Made by a program: the position numbers and the translations under genes. Source: M30B19 sp041741535 (GTDB taxonomy: Bacteria; Planctomycetota; Planctomycetia; Pirellulales; Pirellulaceae). From it: 64,000 bases of DNA. The stretch spans positions 15,091 through 79,090 of the forward strand of contig JBGSJV010000010.1 in NCBI GenBank assembly GCA_041741535.1. Reading direction: 5' to 3'. Of this stretch, positions 26,648-35,034 are shown one piece after another (positions within the stretch are counted from its first letter, which is position 1; each line of letters begins with the position of its first letter). The notes beneath the pieces were generated by a model. It worked only from the letters and a program-made list of their open reading frames with translations. It did not search any database and was not told the origin of the DNA.

Positions 26648-26930
26648 CCGCTCGGAAATTTGCATACGCCGACTCTCAAATCTGGCGGCTTGATCTAAAT
26701 CGAGCCTTGGTTGTACTTCCACGAGGTGCATGGCTTACCCGACGCTGGAACAATCTAACGGTGCGATCGCCCCCGCCAAACGTACGTTTGGGGGGTATCG
26801 ACGGACGTAAAAAGCCGATTCTGGGGCTGGACGCTCCGAATATGGCTTGACCGGCGATTTAGATAAATTAACATCAAATCACGTAACGGGGCGTTCTTCA
26901 GTTGATTGAATTGAACCTCGGAGTGGATTT
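26648..26930. other. Intergenic region downstream of ileS
   Basis: About 280 bases. It includes the perfect palindrome CCAAACGTACGTTTGG (26776-26791) without a T-tract, so it is unlikely to be an intrinsic terminator. It otherwise holds the leader of the next PEP-CTERM gene. Nothing else is recognised. Confidence 0.5.
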
Positions 26931-27692
26931 ATGTATCGAATGGCAATTGCCACTTCTCTGATGTGGATACTGAGCGGGATTGGGTCGGTAACTTCGGCGG
27001 GAATTATTGCAACGGATCAGGCAAGCAATTACGCGAACTGGTCTAACGGAAGCAACCAAGGAACAGGCTTTGGCGCTTGGTCATTCAGTAACGGCGGCAC
27101 AAGCGGTTTTTTTCTGCAGGACTCAACCACCCTATCTGGGGGAAACTCCGGCGGAAACATTAACTCATCAGGTAGCTCGTTTGGTATGTACGGAGGGGTC
27201 GGAGGTTTCGCAAATGCTGATCGTAGTTTTGGCGGTAATCTTAATGTTGGAGATGTCTTTTCGATTTATCTAGCCGTCAATTTCCGAAATGGAAACAAGG
27301 GATTTAACTTATACGCAGGTGCTACCGAAATTTTCAATTTCAACGTCGGCTCTAATGATTACCGGGTGAACAACGCAGCGACCAATAATGGTTCGATTGG
27401 AAACAGCTACAGCAACGACACTGTTTTCGAATTGGTGTTCAATCAGACTAGTATGTCTGGCGGTACTTGGACAGTTAATCGCAGCGGGGGAATTTTGGAT
27501 TCGGATAACGGTACTTATTCGGGTATTGCGAGCCGCTTTCAGCTTTACGTAAATGGTACAGACGGTGGTAGCTCAAACGATTTTTTTTCAAATAGCATGT
27601 CGATCAATGCAGTCCCGGAACCTAGTTCCGGCTCGTTGGTTGTTTTGTTTGGCTTGATTGCCGGTGCACGTCGGAGGCGAACGGAGACCTAG
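26931..27692 (+). CDS. PEP-CTERM surface protein, AT-richer than its surroundings
   Basis: 253 residues. The signal peptide 'MYRMAIATSLMWILSGIGSVTSA' is cut near residue 23. A Gly/Ser/Asn-rich beta middle recalls other planctomycete PEP-CTERM exoproteins (NSGGNINSSGSSFGMYGG). The C-terminus 'AVPEPSSGSLVVLFGLIAG' followed by 'ARRRRTET' is a PEP-CTERM signal. The gene has more A and T, and longer T-runs, than the genes beside it, which may point to separate origin. It ends 29 bases before a terminator. Function is unknown; an exosortase elsewhere in the genome would be needed. Confidence 0.82.
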   Translation: MYRMAIATSLMWILSGIGSVTSAGIIATDQASNYANWSNGSNQGTGFGAWSFSNGGTSGFFLQDSTTLSGGNSGGNINSSGSSFGMYGGVGGFANADRSFGGNLNVGDVFSIYLAVNFRNGNKGFNLYAGATEIFNFNVGSNDYRVNNAATNNGSIGNSYSNDTVFELVFNQTSMSGGTWTVNRSGGILDSDNGTYSGIASRFQLYVNGTDGGSSNDFFSNSMSINAVPEPSSGSLVVLFGLIAGARRRRTET

Positions 27693-27721
27693 TTTGCAAG
27701 TCGTTTCTCACCAGGGATGAA

Positions 27722-27753
27722 GCCGGCGAAGTTGTCTCGTCGGCATTTTTTTT
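27722..27753 (+). terminator. Rho-independent terminator after the PEP-CTERM gene
   Basis: Stem GCCGGCGA (27722-27729) and TCGTCGGC (27737-27744), with one G-T pair, then a run of eight Ts (27746-27753). Confidence 0.8.
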
Positions 27754-27953
27754 GGTTTGGAAAATTGACTCGTGATCGAGAATTAACTTTGGAGTGCCGT
27801 ACCTGATGCGGTGATCATGCTTGCGTAACTCGTCCGCGCGGGGACACCGCCAAGGAATAGGCTTTTTGTCCCTTGACGCTTGATTTGTCGTTGCAATAAT
27901 CGGTTGGATGACGGGTATCTGTGCTACTTAGTTACAATTTTGCGGTGATTCAT

Positions 27954-30164
27954 ATGCATTTAAGATATTCTCTCTCGTCTGGTCTGCGTCGATTTGCGAT
28001 CTTTTGTCTGGTATTGGTTTTATTTTTACCGAGTCTGTTGTGGGCGCAAGAGCAAATTTCGGATGGGCAAAATGTCCGCGGGGTCATTCCGCGGAAAGGC
28101 GATCAATGGGTTCATTATTATATGGACTTCCATGATTGGCAGGCGGAGTTGGACGTGAAGCTGGATATTCGTGGCGCCTCGCCCACCAACAAGAATACGC
28201 CGCGCGTCTTTGTTCGACGCGGTGCTCTGCCGACCCGGACGCAGCACGATTTTCTCGGAACTTGGAACGGGACGCGCTTTGTGGTGTTGGCCAACGAGAC
28301 CTCGACTCCTCGGATCGATTCCGGCCGCTACTACATCAGCGTCAATGGCGCGGTGAACAGCCAATACACCCTCGTCGCGCGACGATTACGGAGTCCATCG
28401 CGGTTCAACGGCATGGGGGCCAAGCCCTACGATAACGGCACCGCATTTCGTGTCTGGGCTCCGTTTGCGGAAGAAGTTCATGTTGCCGGCCAATTCAACG
28501 ATTGGAATTCGATCAGCGCTTCGTTGCAAAGTGAGGGCAGCGGCTATTGGTCGTTGGATCATCGCAACGCTGACCCGGGAGATGAATATCGTTACGTGAT
28601 TCGTCGGGCCGGAGAAACACATTGGCGAGTGGATCCGTACGAAGAACAGATCACCAATTCGGTTGGCAATTCGGTCATCTTCGATGAACAGTTCGAGTGG
28701 ACGGACGGCAGTTTTCAAATGCCAGCGTGGAACGAGTTGGTCGTGTACCAAATGCACGTCGGGACTTTCAACGACGCTCCGGGCGGAAGGCCGGGTACTT
28801 TGGATTCGGCCATTGCTCGATTGGACTACCTACAACAGTTGGGCTTGAATGCCGTCAAACTAATGCCAATCAACGAATTCGCCGGAGACTATTCGTGGGG
28901 TTACAACCCGGCCCATCCGTTTGCGGTTGAGGAGGCTTATGGTGGCCCCGTCGCTCTGAAACGGTTTGTCGATGCCGCTCATGCGCGTGGCATCGCCGTG
29001 TTGGGCGATGTCGTACACAATCATTGGGGGCCAAGTGATCTAGGCACATGGCGGTTTGACGGCTGGTACCAAGGTGATCGGGGCGGGATCTACTTTTATC
29101 AAGATGACCGAGCGGACACGCCTTGGGGAAGTACTCGACCAGATTTCGGCCGACCAGAGGTTCGACAATACATCCGCGATCAAGTGCTGACATTATTACA
29201 TGACTTCCATCTGGATGGCTTGCGATGGGATTCGACCTTGAATATCAGAAACCACGGTGGCGGAAGCTTGCCCGAAGGATGGTCCTTGATGCAATGGATC
29301 AATGACGAAGTCAATCAATCGCAGCCTTGGAAGATCATGATCGCCGAGGACTTGCAAAACGACGAATGGATCACCCGTGAGACAGGCAGCGGTGGTGCGG
29401 GCTACGATTCACAATGGTGTTCGGTGTTTGTGCATCCGCTGCGGAATGCCATCGTGCCACCTGACGACAATTCCCGAGACATGTTTGCCGTGCGCGACGC
29501 GGTGCAGAATCGCTTCAATGGCGATGCTTTCCGACGTGTGATTTATACGGAGTCACACGATGAGGTCGCCAACGGACGCAGTCGGGTCCCTGAAGAAATC
29601 TGGCCGGGGAATGCGGGAAGTTGGTTCTCGAAGAAGCGTTCGACTTTGGGCGCCGCTGTTGTGTTGACCTCACCCGGGATACCGATGATTTTTCAAGGGC
29701 AAGAAATTCTCGAGGACGAATACTTTCGCGACTCGGACCCTGTCGATTGGAGCAAAGCGTCGACCTATGCGGGAATTCGCTTGCTATACGAAGATTTGAT
29801 CAAGTTACGTCGCAATTGGTTCAACCACACGCGTGGATTGCGGGGCCAGAACTTGAATTTTTTCCACTTGAACAACAACGACAAGATGGTCGCCTTTCAT
29901 CGCTGGGATCAAGGTGGTGCGGGTGACGATGTGATCGTGGTTTGCAATTTCCGAGATCGCACCTGGAACGACTATCGCATCGGATTGCCGCGCGGTGGCG
30001 TTTGGAAGGTTCGGTTCAATAGCGATTGGAACGGGTATTCCGGTGACTTTGGGAATTTCTTTTCCCCCGACGTCAGCGCCGAGAATGTTGCGTGGGATGG
30101 ATTGAACTTCAGTGGAAATATCCAGATCGCACCGTATTCGGTTCTGATCCTGTCGCAGGATTAA
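27954..30164 (+). CDS. Exported GH13 alpha-amylase family enzyme with CBM48
   Basis: About 736 residues. A signal peptide (hydrophobic FAIFCLVLVLFLPSLLWA) is followed by an N-terminal PPC-like beta domain (residues about 30-145) and a CBM48 (about 150-245, 'FRVWAPFAEEVHVAGQFNDW'). A (beta/alpha)8 GH13 barrel follows ('VVYQMHVGTFND'). The nucleophile Asp lies in 'GLRWDS', the acid Glu in 'MIAEDL' and the third acid in 'ESHDEV'. This combination is typical of glycogen-branching and maltooligosyltrehalose-hydrolase-like enzymes. The true product is undetermined. Export is unusual for a branching enzyme. ATG 27954 is chosen over GTG 27921 because it gives a cleaner signal peptide. Confidence 0.85.
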   Translation: MHLRYSLSSGLRRFAIFCLVLVLFLPSLLWAQEQISDGQNVRGVIPRKGDQWVHYYMDFHDWQAELDVKLDIRGASPTNKNTPRVFVRRGALPTRTQHDFLGTWNGTRFVVLANETSTPRIDSGRYYISVNGAVNSQYTLVARRLRSPSRFNGMGAKPYDNGTAFRVWAPFAEEVHVAGQFNDWNSISASLQSEGSGYWSLDHRNADPGDEYRYVIRRAGETHWRVDPYEEQITNSVGNSVIFDEQFEWTDGSFQMPAWNELVVYQMHVGTFNDAPGGRPGTLDSAIARLDYLQQLGLNAVKLMPINEFAGDYSWGYNPAHPFAVEEAYGGPVALKRFVDAAHARGIAVLGDVVHNHWGPSDLGTWRFDGWYQGDRGGIYFYQDDRADTPWGSTRPDFGRPEVRQYIRDQVLTLLHDFHLDGLRWDSTLNIRNHGGGSLPEGWSLMQWINDEVNQSQPWKIMIAEDLQNDEWITRETGSGGAGYDSQWCSVFVHPLRNAIVPPDDNSRDMFAVRDAVQNRFNGDAFRRVIYTESHDEVANGRSRVPEEIWPGNAGSWFSKKRSTLGAAVVLTSPGIPMIFQGQEILEDEYFRDSDPVDWSKASTYAGIRLLYEDLIKLRRNWFNHTRGLRGQNLNFFHLNNNDKMVAFHRWDQGGAGDDVIVVCNFRDRTWNDYRIGLPRGGVWKVRFNSDWNGYSGDFGNFFSPDVSAENVAWDGLNFSGNIQIAPYSVLILSQD

Positions 30165-30267
30165 GTGCTGGCCTTTTCAACCGGGTTGCCCCACGTTGCT
30201 CCGGCACAGTCGCTGGCAGGAGGGACCACGGGCGTTTCATCGCGTGCGAGTAAGACGCCACATCTCA

Positions 30268-30897
30268 TCAGTTGGTAACGCGGTGACTCTCCCCACGCAA
30301 GAACTGGGCGACGTAGCGCATGGTTGGACGGTGAACCAAGATGGCCGAGTGCATGCCGTGAAACGTCTGGGTCTCGACGGCGCCCGGTAATTCAACATGG
30401 GTTAATGGAATAATCAAATCCCAAGTTGCTTTGACGATTGCAAACGGATAATCGGGTAGCGGAAGTTGATTCACAAGACTGGTCGGCTCGGTCCGCAACT
30501 CTTGAATCGACGGAGCTAGCCAATGAAGCCAAGGTCCGATTCGATTGGCGGTTGGCGTCCCCTTCGACGGTGGGGTCAACATCACCATCCGCGAAAAATT
30601 TGCAGGCCGGTTCCCGGCTAAAGCCAAGCGACTCACGATGCAGCCCATGCTATGCGCCACAATGTGCAGGTCTTGGTCGGGGTTTTGTTGGCTCCAAGTC
30701 GCCAGACTGGTTCGCAACTGATCTGCGGCTAGTTGCATCGACCGCAGGCTGTTGTAGCCAAAATTGTGAACCTTAAATCCGGCTCGCTGCAACGCCCATT
30801 GATACGGCAGCATCACCACCGGGTGCGCGCCGATGCCGTGGACCAGGACCACCGTCGGTTGTGCGAGTTGTGATTTCGTTGGAACGGATGTCACCAT
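30268..30897 (-). CDS. Alpha/beta hydrolase (lipase-like)
   Basis: 209 residues. The core has 'VVLVHGIGAHPVVMLPY' (oxyanion HG) and the nucleophile elbow 'IVAHSMGCIVSRLAL' (GxSxG variant AHSMG). A final His lies in 'FHGMHSAIL', and Asp residues are at plausible acid positions. This looks like a short triacylglycerol lipase/esterase of the alpha/beta family, cytoplasmic because no signal peptide is seen. The substrate is unknown. It is convergent with the GH13 gene (about 100 bases away), so the two likely use separate terminators; I saw none clearly. Confidence 0.75.
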   Translation of the reverse strand: MVTSVPTKSQLAQPTVVLVHGIGAHPVVMLPYQWALQRAGFKVHNFGYNSLRSMQLAADQLRTSLATWSQQNPDQDLHIVAHSMGCIVSRLALAGNRPANFSRMVMLTPPSKGTPTANRIGPWLHWLAPSIQELRTEPTSLVNQLPLPDYPFAIVKATWDLIIPLTHVELPGAVETQTFHGMHSAILVHRPTMRYVAQFLRGESHRVTN

Positions 30898-31034
30898 GGA
30901 CCGGGCTCTCGGATCAATCGCAGTTGCCGATCAGATACAGATTTCGCCGATCGGCTATGGGATTATCCGTCAACGGCCGAGAATGACAACACCAAGTTGT
31001 GGGGACTCGGCGGACACTGGGCGTTGAGAAGCAC

Positions 31035-32468
31035 CTATTCGAATGTCGGATTGTCCTCGAGTCCAAGCTTCTTCATTTTTTTGTAGAGCGTCGTTCGATT
31101 GATTCCCAACGCGTCGGCGGTCTCGTTGCGATTGCCACTGAATTCCCGAAGCACTTGAGCGATAATCTCGCGTTCCGGTGCTTCCAGGGCTTCCTTGAGG
31201 CTGAGGCGTCGCGAGTTATTGCTGCCGTTGGTGCTGTTCCCACTAGTGCCGGACGCCACGGCCATTGTCTTGCGCGCCCCGTTGGCGATATGGCTCGGCA
31301 GATCGGGCAGACCAATCTGTGAACTCTTGGCCAACAGCACGGCTCGCTCGATAACGTTTTGCAATTCGCGGACGTTGCCTGGCCAGCGGTATTGGACCAA
31401 CGCCTCCAGAGCGGAGTCCGACAGACCTTCTAGATCGCGCTTGGCGTCTCGAGCGACCTGCTTCATGAAGAAGTCCGCCATTGCGGGAATGTCGTTCGGA
31501 CGTTCGCAGAGCGGAGGCAGTTCTAGATTGATGACATTGATGCGATAGAACAGATCCTGTCGAAAGCGTCCTTCACTGACGGCTGCTTCCAAATCTTCAT
31601 TGGTTGCCAACACCAATCGTGTGTCGACACTGACGGTTTCGGAACCACCGACTGGTTCAAACTGCCATTCCTGCAGAACCCGCAACAGTTTCACTTGCAT
31701 CCCGGGCGACGCGGTCCCAATTTCGTCCAAGAACAGCGTCCCTTGATCGGCCTGTTGGAACTTTCCGAGTCGCTTGCCAACGGCCCCCGTGAACGCGCCC
31801 GCCTCGTGACCAAACAGTTCGCTTTCTAACAAGTTCTCCGACAACGCACCACAAGCGACCTCAATAAACGGTTGATCGCGACGTTGGCTGCGTTGATGAA
31901 TGGCTCGCGCTAGCATGGACTTGCCGGTACCACTTTCACCAGTGATCAAGACAGTCGCCCGCGTATCCGCGATACTGTCGATGATTTCGAAAGCGCGCAC
32001 CATACGTTGATCGTTCGCGATGATGCTCTGGAAGCTGTAACGCTCATCCAATTGGGCGCGGAGCTTCTTGTTTTCTTCCAACATCTGATGTTGGGCAAAA
32101 GCACGCTTGAGCGTCAATTCCAACTCTTGGTCGATGATGGGTTTGGTCAACAAATCAAACGCCCCGACCCGCAATGCTTCTACAGCGGTTGCGGGAGAAG
32201 CATAACCCGAGACCAGCACCACCGGTATGTGCGGGAAATGGTTCCGGACGTGTCCCAGAAGATCAAATCCATCGCCGTCGTCCAAGCGAATATCTACCAA
32301 AGCCAAATCGATCGGACGTTGCTCCAAGACCCGCTTGGCGGCCTGGATCGTGTCTGCCAATTCGGTGTGATAGCCGATGCTGCGGAGCCATGCGGCCATC
32401 GATTCGACGAGATCCCGGTCGTCGTCTACCAACAACAATCGCTTGGGACGGGTTTCTTTTCGCTTCAT
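31035..32468 (-). CDS. Sigma-54-dependent response regulator (NtrC family)
   Basis: 477 residues. Receiver domain at residues 8-125 with acidic pocket 'LLVDDDRD' and phospho-acceptor Asp59 ('LALVDIRL'). The AAA+ central domain (about 145-380) has Walker A 'GESGTGKS', the sigma-54-contact loop 'GAFTGA', and Walker B 'GTLFLDEIG'. The C-terminal Fis-type helix-turn-helix ends 'NETADALGINRTTLYKKM'. It would activate sigma-54 promoters when phosphorylated. No histidine kinase lies nearby, so it is an orphan regulator. It is transcribed away from the LuxR-type regulator; the two share an intergenic region of about 190 bases. Confidence 0.92.
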   Translation of the reverse strand: MKRKETRPKRLLLVDDDRDLVESMAAWLRSIGYHTELADTIQAAKRVLEQRPIDLALVDIRLDDGDGFDLLGHVRNHFPHIPVVLVSGYASPATAVEALRVGAFDLLTKPIIDQELELTLKRAFAQHQMLEENKKLRAQLDERYSFQSIIANDQRMVRAFEIIDSIADTRATVLITGESGTGKSMLARAIHQRSQRRDQPFIEVACGALSENLLESELFGHEAGAFTGAVGKRLGKFQQADQGTLFLDEIGTASPGMQVKLLRVLQEWQFEPVGGSETVSVDTRLVLATNEDLEAAVSEGRFRQDLFYRINVINLELPPLCERPNDIPAMADFFMKQVARDAKRDLEGLSDSALEALVQYRWPGNVRELQNVIERAVLLAKSSQIGLPDLPSHIANGARKTMAVASGTSGNSTNGSNNSRRLSLKEALEAPEREIIAQVLREFSGNRNETADALGINRTTLYKKMKKLGLEDNPTFE

Positions 32469-32656
32469 GGGATGCCTTGCCGAGACTTGGTTGCCGATTT
32501 CTGGTGCTTTTTCGCAACACCCGGATGTTTTTAGCTTGTAGAATGAGGCGAACTTTCGGCGACACCGTTGTTAAGGTGGACTTTTTCTAACGACCGCCGA
32601 GAGATTGTCGATTGTGGCGACTGTAGCGGTTTTCTCTTCTGGACAAAGATTTCGCG

Positions 32657-33430
32657 ATGTCAACTTCGGCGACCATCGTGCTGGCCTTTGATCATCCGGT
32701 TGTTCGAGCCGGTTTGCGCGCGGTTCTAGCCGGCGAGCCGTTTGAGGTCGTGTCCGAATGTGTCAGTGTGCGACAAGTGCTCGATACCTGTCGCGGAGTT
32801 CAGCCGACATTGTTGGTCACGGACGTGATCTTGGAGACCAAGGACATTTTTGAGGTCTTGGCGAAACTGCCAACCATTTCGCCTACGACGAAGACGGTTT
32901 TATTGGCACCTGTCCCAGAACCCATTTGGATGGCTCGAGCAGTGGCGTGGGGCGCCCAAGATTTCTTACTGCGTTCCGCCAGTCGCGAGGAGATCTTGAC
33001 CTCGTTGCAACGGGCTCGAGATGGACTGCCAACCGTGGATGGCAGTCGTTTACACAAAATGAACGATCTGATGCAACGGCGAACGGATTTCCCGAAGAGC
33101 ATCCCGCCGACGACCGGTGATAGTAGTGGTTCGCTCCGTGAACCAGCAAGGGATCGTGGAGTAAACCGCGACAATCCGACAGGTCAGAATGTAGTGGTTC
33201 GCTCGGCGAACCAACATAGGATCGCGGAGCGATCCACGACACTAACGGGCCGCGAGATGCAAACCTTGCGTCTGCTCGGACTGGGGTTAAGTAACCAAGA
33301 GATCGCCCGCACGATTCACGTCCGATTGGAAACCGCCAAAGAACACGTGCTCAACGCCATGCGCAAATTGGATGTGGCGGATCGCACTCAGGCAGCCGTC
33401 ACGGCAATCCAAAACGGTTGGCTGAGCTAG
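32657..33430 (+). CDS. LuxR-type response regulator with repeat-derived linker
   Basis: 257 residues. The receiver (residues 5-125) has phospho-acceptor Asp56 ('LLVTDVI'). The acidic pocket is weak ('LAFDHPVV', one Asp), and the usual Lys is Arg ('FLLRSAS'), so phosphorylation may be altered. Residues about 156-195 are encoded by two 50-bp palindromic repeats inserted in frame (SLREPARDRG, VVRSANQHRIAE). The LuxR helix-turn-helix (about 197-257, 'LTGREMQTLRLLGLGLSNQEIA', 'ETAKEHVLNAMRKL') follows and looks complete. Divergent from the NtrC-type gene. No partner kinase is seen. Confidence 0.85.
   Translation: MSTSATIVLAFDHPVVRAGLRAVLAGEPFEVVSECVSVRQVLDTCRGVQPTLLVTDVILETKDIFEVLAKLPTISPTTKTVLLAPVPEPIWMARAVAWGAQDFLLRSASREEILTSLQRARDGLPTVDGSRLHKMNDLMQRRTDFPKSIPPTTGDSSGSLREPARDRGVNRDNPTGQNVVVRSANQHRIAERSTTLTGREMQTLRLLGLGLSNQEIARTIHVRLETAKEHVLNAMRKLDVADRTQAAVTAIQNGWLS
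33123..33172 (+). repeat. Family E repeat unit 1, in frame in the LuxR-type gene
   Basis: 50-bp unit with hairpins GGTTCGCTCCGTGAACC and a degenerate GGATCGTGGAG half. It has the same length as, and is very close to, the next unit. It encodes part of the linker. Confidence 0.85.
33191..33240 (+). repeat. Family E repeat unit 2, in frame in the LuxR-type gene
   Basis: 50-bp unit with hairpins GGTTCGCTCGGCGAACC and GGATCGCGGAGCGATCC. It matches 15160-15209 apart from a few bases. It is separated from unit 1 by 18 bases (a multiple of three), so the frame holds. Confidence 0.87.
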
Positions 33431-33432
33431 AC

Positions 33433-33528
33433 TTTGTCCCCCAAGGGGGTCTGACCCTCCCCGGTCATGCCTTTTGGTCCGAAACTATTTCATGCGCTCC
33501 CAAGGATCAGACCCCTTTGGGGACAGAG
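33433..33528. repeat. Palindromic hairpin between convergent regulator and pilus genes
   Basis: Left arm near 33433-33457 (TTTGTCCCCCAAGGGGGTCT) pairs with right arm near 33502-33528 (CAGACCCCTTTGGGGACAGA), with a spacer of about 45 bases. The sense resembles the 5868-5955 element. It lies between the stops of two convergent genes and could act as a terminator for both. Confidence 0.6.
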
Positions 33529-33676
33529 CCGAAATAGAGACGGTTGAGCAAGTGCGGGTGCGTCGCTCGACACTCCGAGTCGGAAACCCCCATTCGGACT
33601 TCCGGCACAATATGGTCCAACGCCTTGGACAGCACGCAGATATGACTCCGAGAGAATCGTGCTACGATGGTCGTCG

Positions 33677-34975
33677 CTACCGCGACATGGATTCCGTTGT
33701 CGTCACCGATTTGGACGCATTCTGTGGTTCCGCCAACGTCGAGCCGATCTTGAACTCCAGCAACTCGTCTTCCACGCGCAAGGTCACGGTTCGACGGTCG
33801 ACTTTGACGACGGTCCAAGTCTTGTCGTCCAATTCAAATGACTCGCCTTCATTGCGTTGGATCAATTCATCTTTGTCCCGGTTGTTCAGGACGACGCTCG
33901 CCACTCCAAGTCGGTTCTGCAACAAACTGGTGATATAGGTATTTGGAGCATATTTCCGGCGCGGCTGTGGAGGAGCAGGCTCGCGGATAACTTCGGGTTC
34001 TGGCTCTGCAACCGTAAGCGTAAAGACTTGTTCGTCCGTCAACAATGGTAAACGATTGTCACTTACTCGCACGTTGAATCGATACCGACCGGCTTTGGTA
34101 ACTCGTGGGCCTTTGAGCGTTGCCGTGGGTCCACGATCGGACGCAGCTAGTTCAAATCCGTCCAACTCGGAAGACACCAATTCGAAGGTCAAATCGTCAT
34201 CCGCATTGTCGTCGCTCGCGGTAAATCGATGGCTGAAGTTCGACCCGACCTCCACTTCGGCACTGGCGCGGGAGCTAATTCTTGGAGCCGCATTGGGTGG
34301 TCCAAACAGATTTCTCGCAACGACTAGATTGTTCACGGCGGACCGAGGCTTGCCCAGTCGGCCAGATAAATACTCCGACCAATTCTTGGTTTCGGGACCG
34401 GACGGCAAAATCACGGCACTGACCGTAAACTTGATCGAGAGTTGCGTCTCATCTTCTTTGTCAGGGGCCGCCAAATCCACACTGATGGAGTCGATCCGAT
34501 GCAGCATTGCCAAGTCGTTGAAGTCGTACAAGAAATTGGTTAATTGATCGAGGCTACCCGTAGCCGTGGTATCGCTGATGATAATTCGATCGTAGGCCTT
34601 TTCTTTTACGGACTTGTTCATTCGATCGGTCGTTGCATAATCAACGGAGTCTAACTTCACCGAGCCCGTTTTGGCTTCCAAACCATTTCGCAGCATGAGA
34701 TCACTGAGAAAGTTCTGGTAAGACACCGTGTTGTCCGTTACGCTTAGCGGTAAACTGGATGCGTTATAGGCATCATCAAATCGGTCCAATTCCTTCATCG
34801 CCGTCATCGAGAGCTCGTGCAGCCGGTTCTTCTCTTCTTCGGCCAGCAAAATCTGCTCGACGCGATAGGACCGCATACCCTGATACGTGGTCCAACTGTA
34901 ATACAAGCCACCCAACGGGAGAAACGATAAGACGAGCAGCAGCAAGGTGCGTTCGCGAGAGTTGAGATTATTCAT
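33677..34975 (-). CDS. PilO/GspM-like protein with Ig-like and GspC/PilP-like C-terminal domains
   Basis: About 432 residues, inferred final gene of the pseudopilin operon. One N-terminal transmembrane helix (LLLLVLSFLPLGGLYYSW) is followed by a coiled-coil and a ferredoxin-like region (about 45-205), the PilO/GspM layout. A predicted Ig/cadherin-like domain of the 'putative Ig' type follows ('VEVGSNFSHRFTASDD', 'YRFNVRVSDN', 'VFTLTV', about 225-320). The last 90 residues ('LGVASVVLNNRDKDELIQRN', 'LRVEDELLEFKIGS') resemble the HR domain of GspC/PilP. This would merge three inner-membrane platform parts. The assignment is from motif reading only. ATG 34975; no clear Shine-Dalgarno. Confidence 0.65.
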   Translation of the reverse strand: MNNLNSRERTLLLLVLSFLPLGGLYYSWTTYQGMRSYRVEQILLAEEEKNRLHELSMTAMKELDRFDDAYNASSLPLSVTDNTVSYQNFLSDLMLRNGLEAKTGSVKLDSVDYATTDRMNKSVKEKAYDRIIISDTTATGSLDQLTNFLYDFNDLAMLHRIDSISVDLAAPDKEDETQLSIKFTVSAVILPSGPETKNWSEYLSGRLGKPRSAVNNLVVARNLFGPPNAAPRISSRASAEVEVGSNFSHRFTASDDNADDDLTFELVSSELDGFELAASDRGPTATLKGPRVTKAGRYRFNVRVSDNRLPLLTDEQVFTLTVAEPEPEVIREPAPPQPRRKYAPNTYITSLLQNRLGVASVVLNNRDKDELIQRNEGESFELDDKTWTVVKVDRRTVTLRVEDELLEFKIGSTLAEPQNASKSVTTTESMSR

Positions 34976-35034
34976 AGGTATCGATTCTTGATTCAACTGA
35001 GTTGGCGAAAGGAAATGTAGCGGGCCTCGATGCT

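Noticed and set aside
26776..26791. Palindrome CCAAACGTACGTTTGG as a terminator for ileS
   Set aside because: There is no T-tract on either side.
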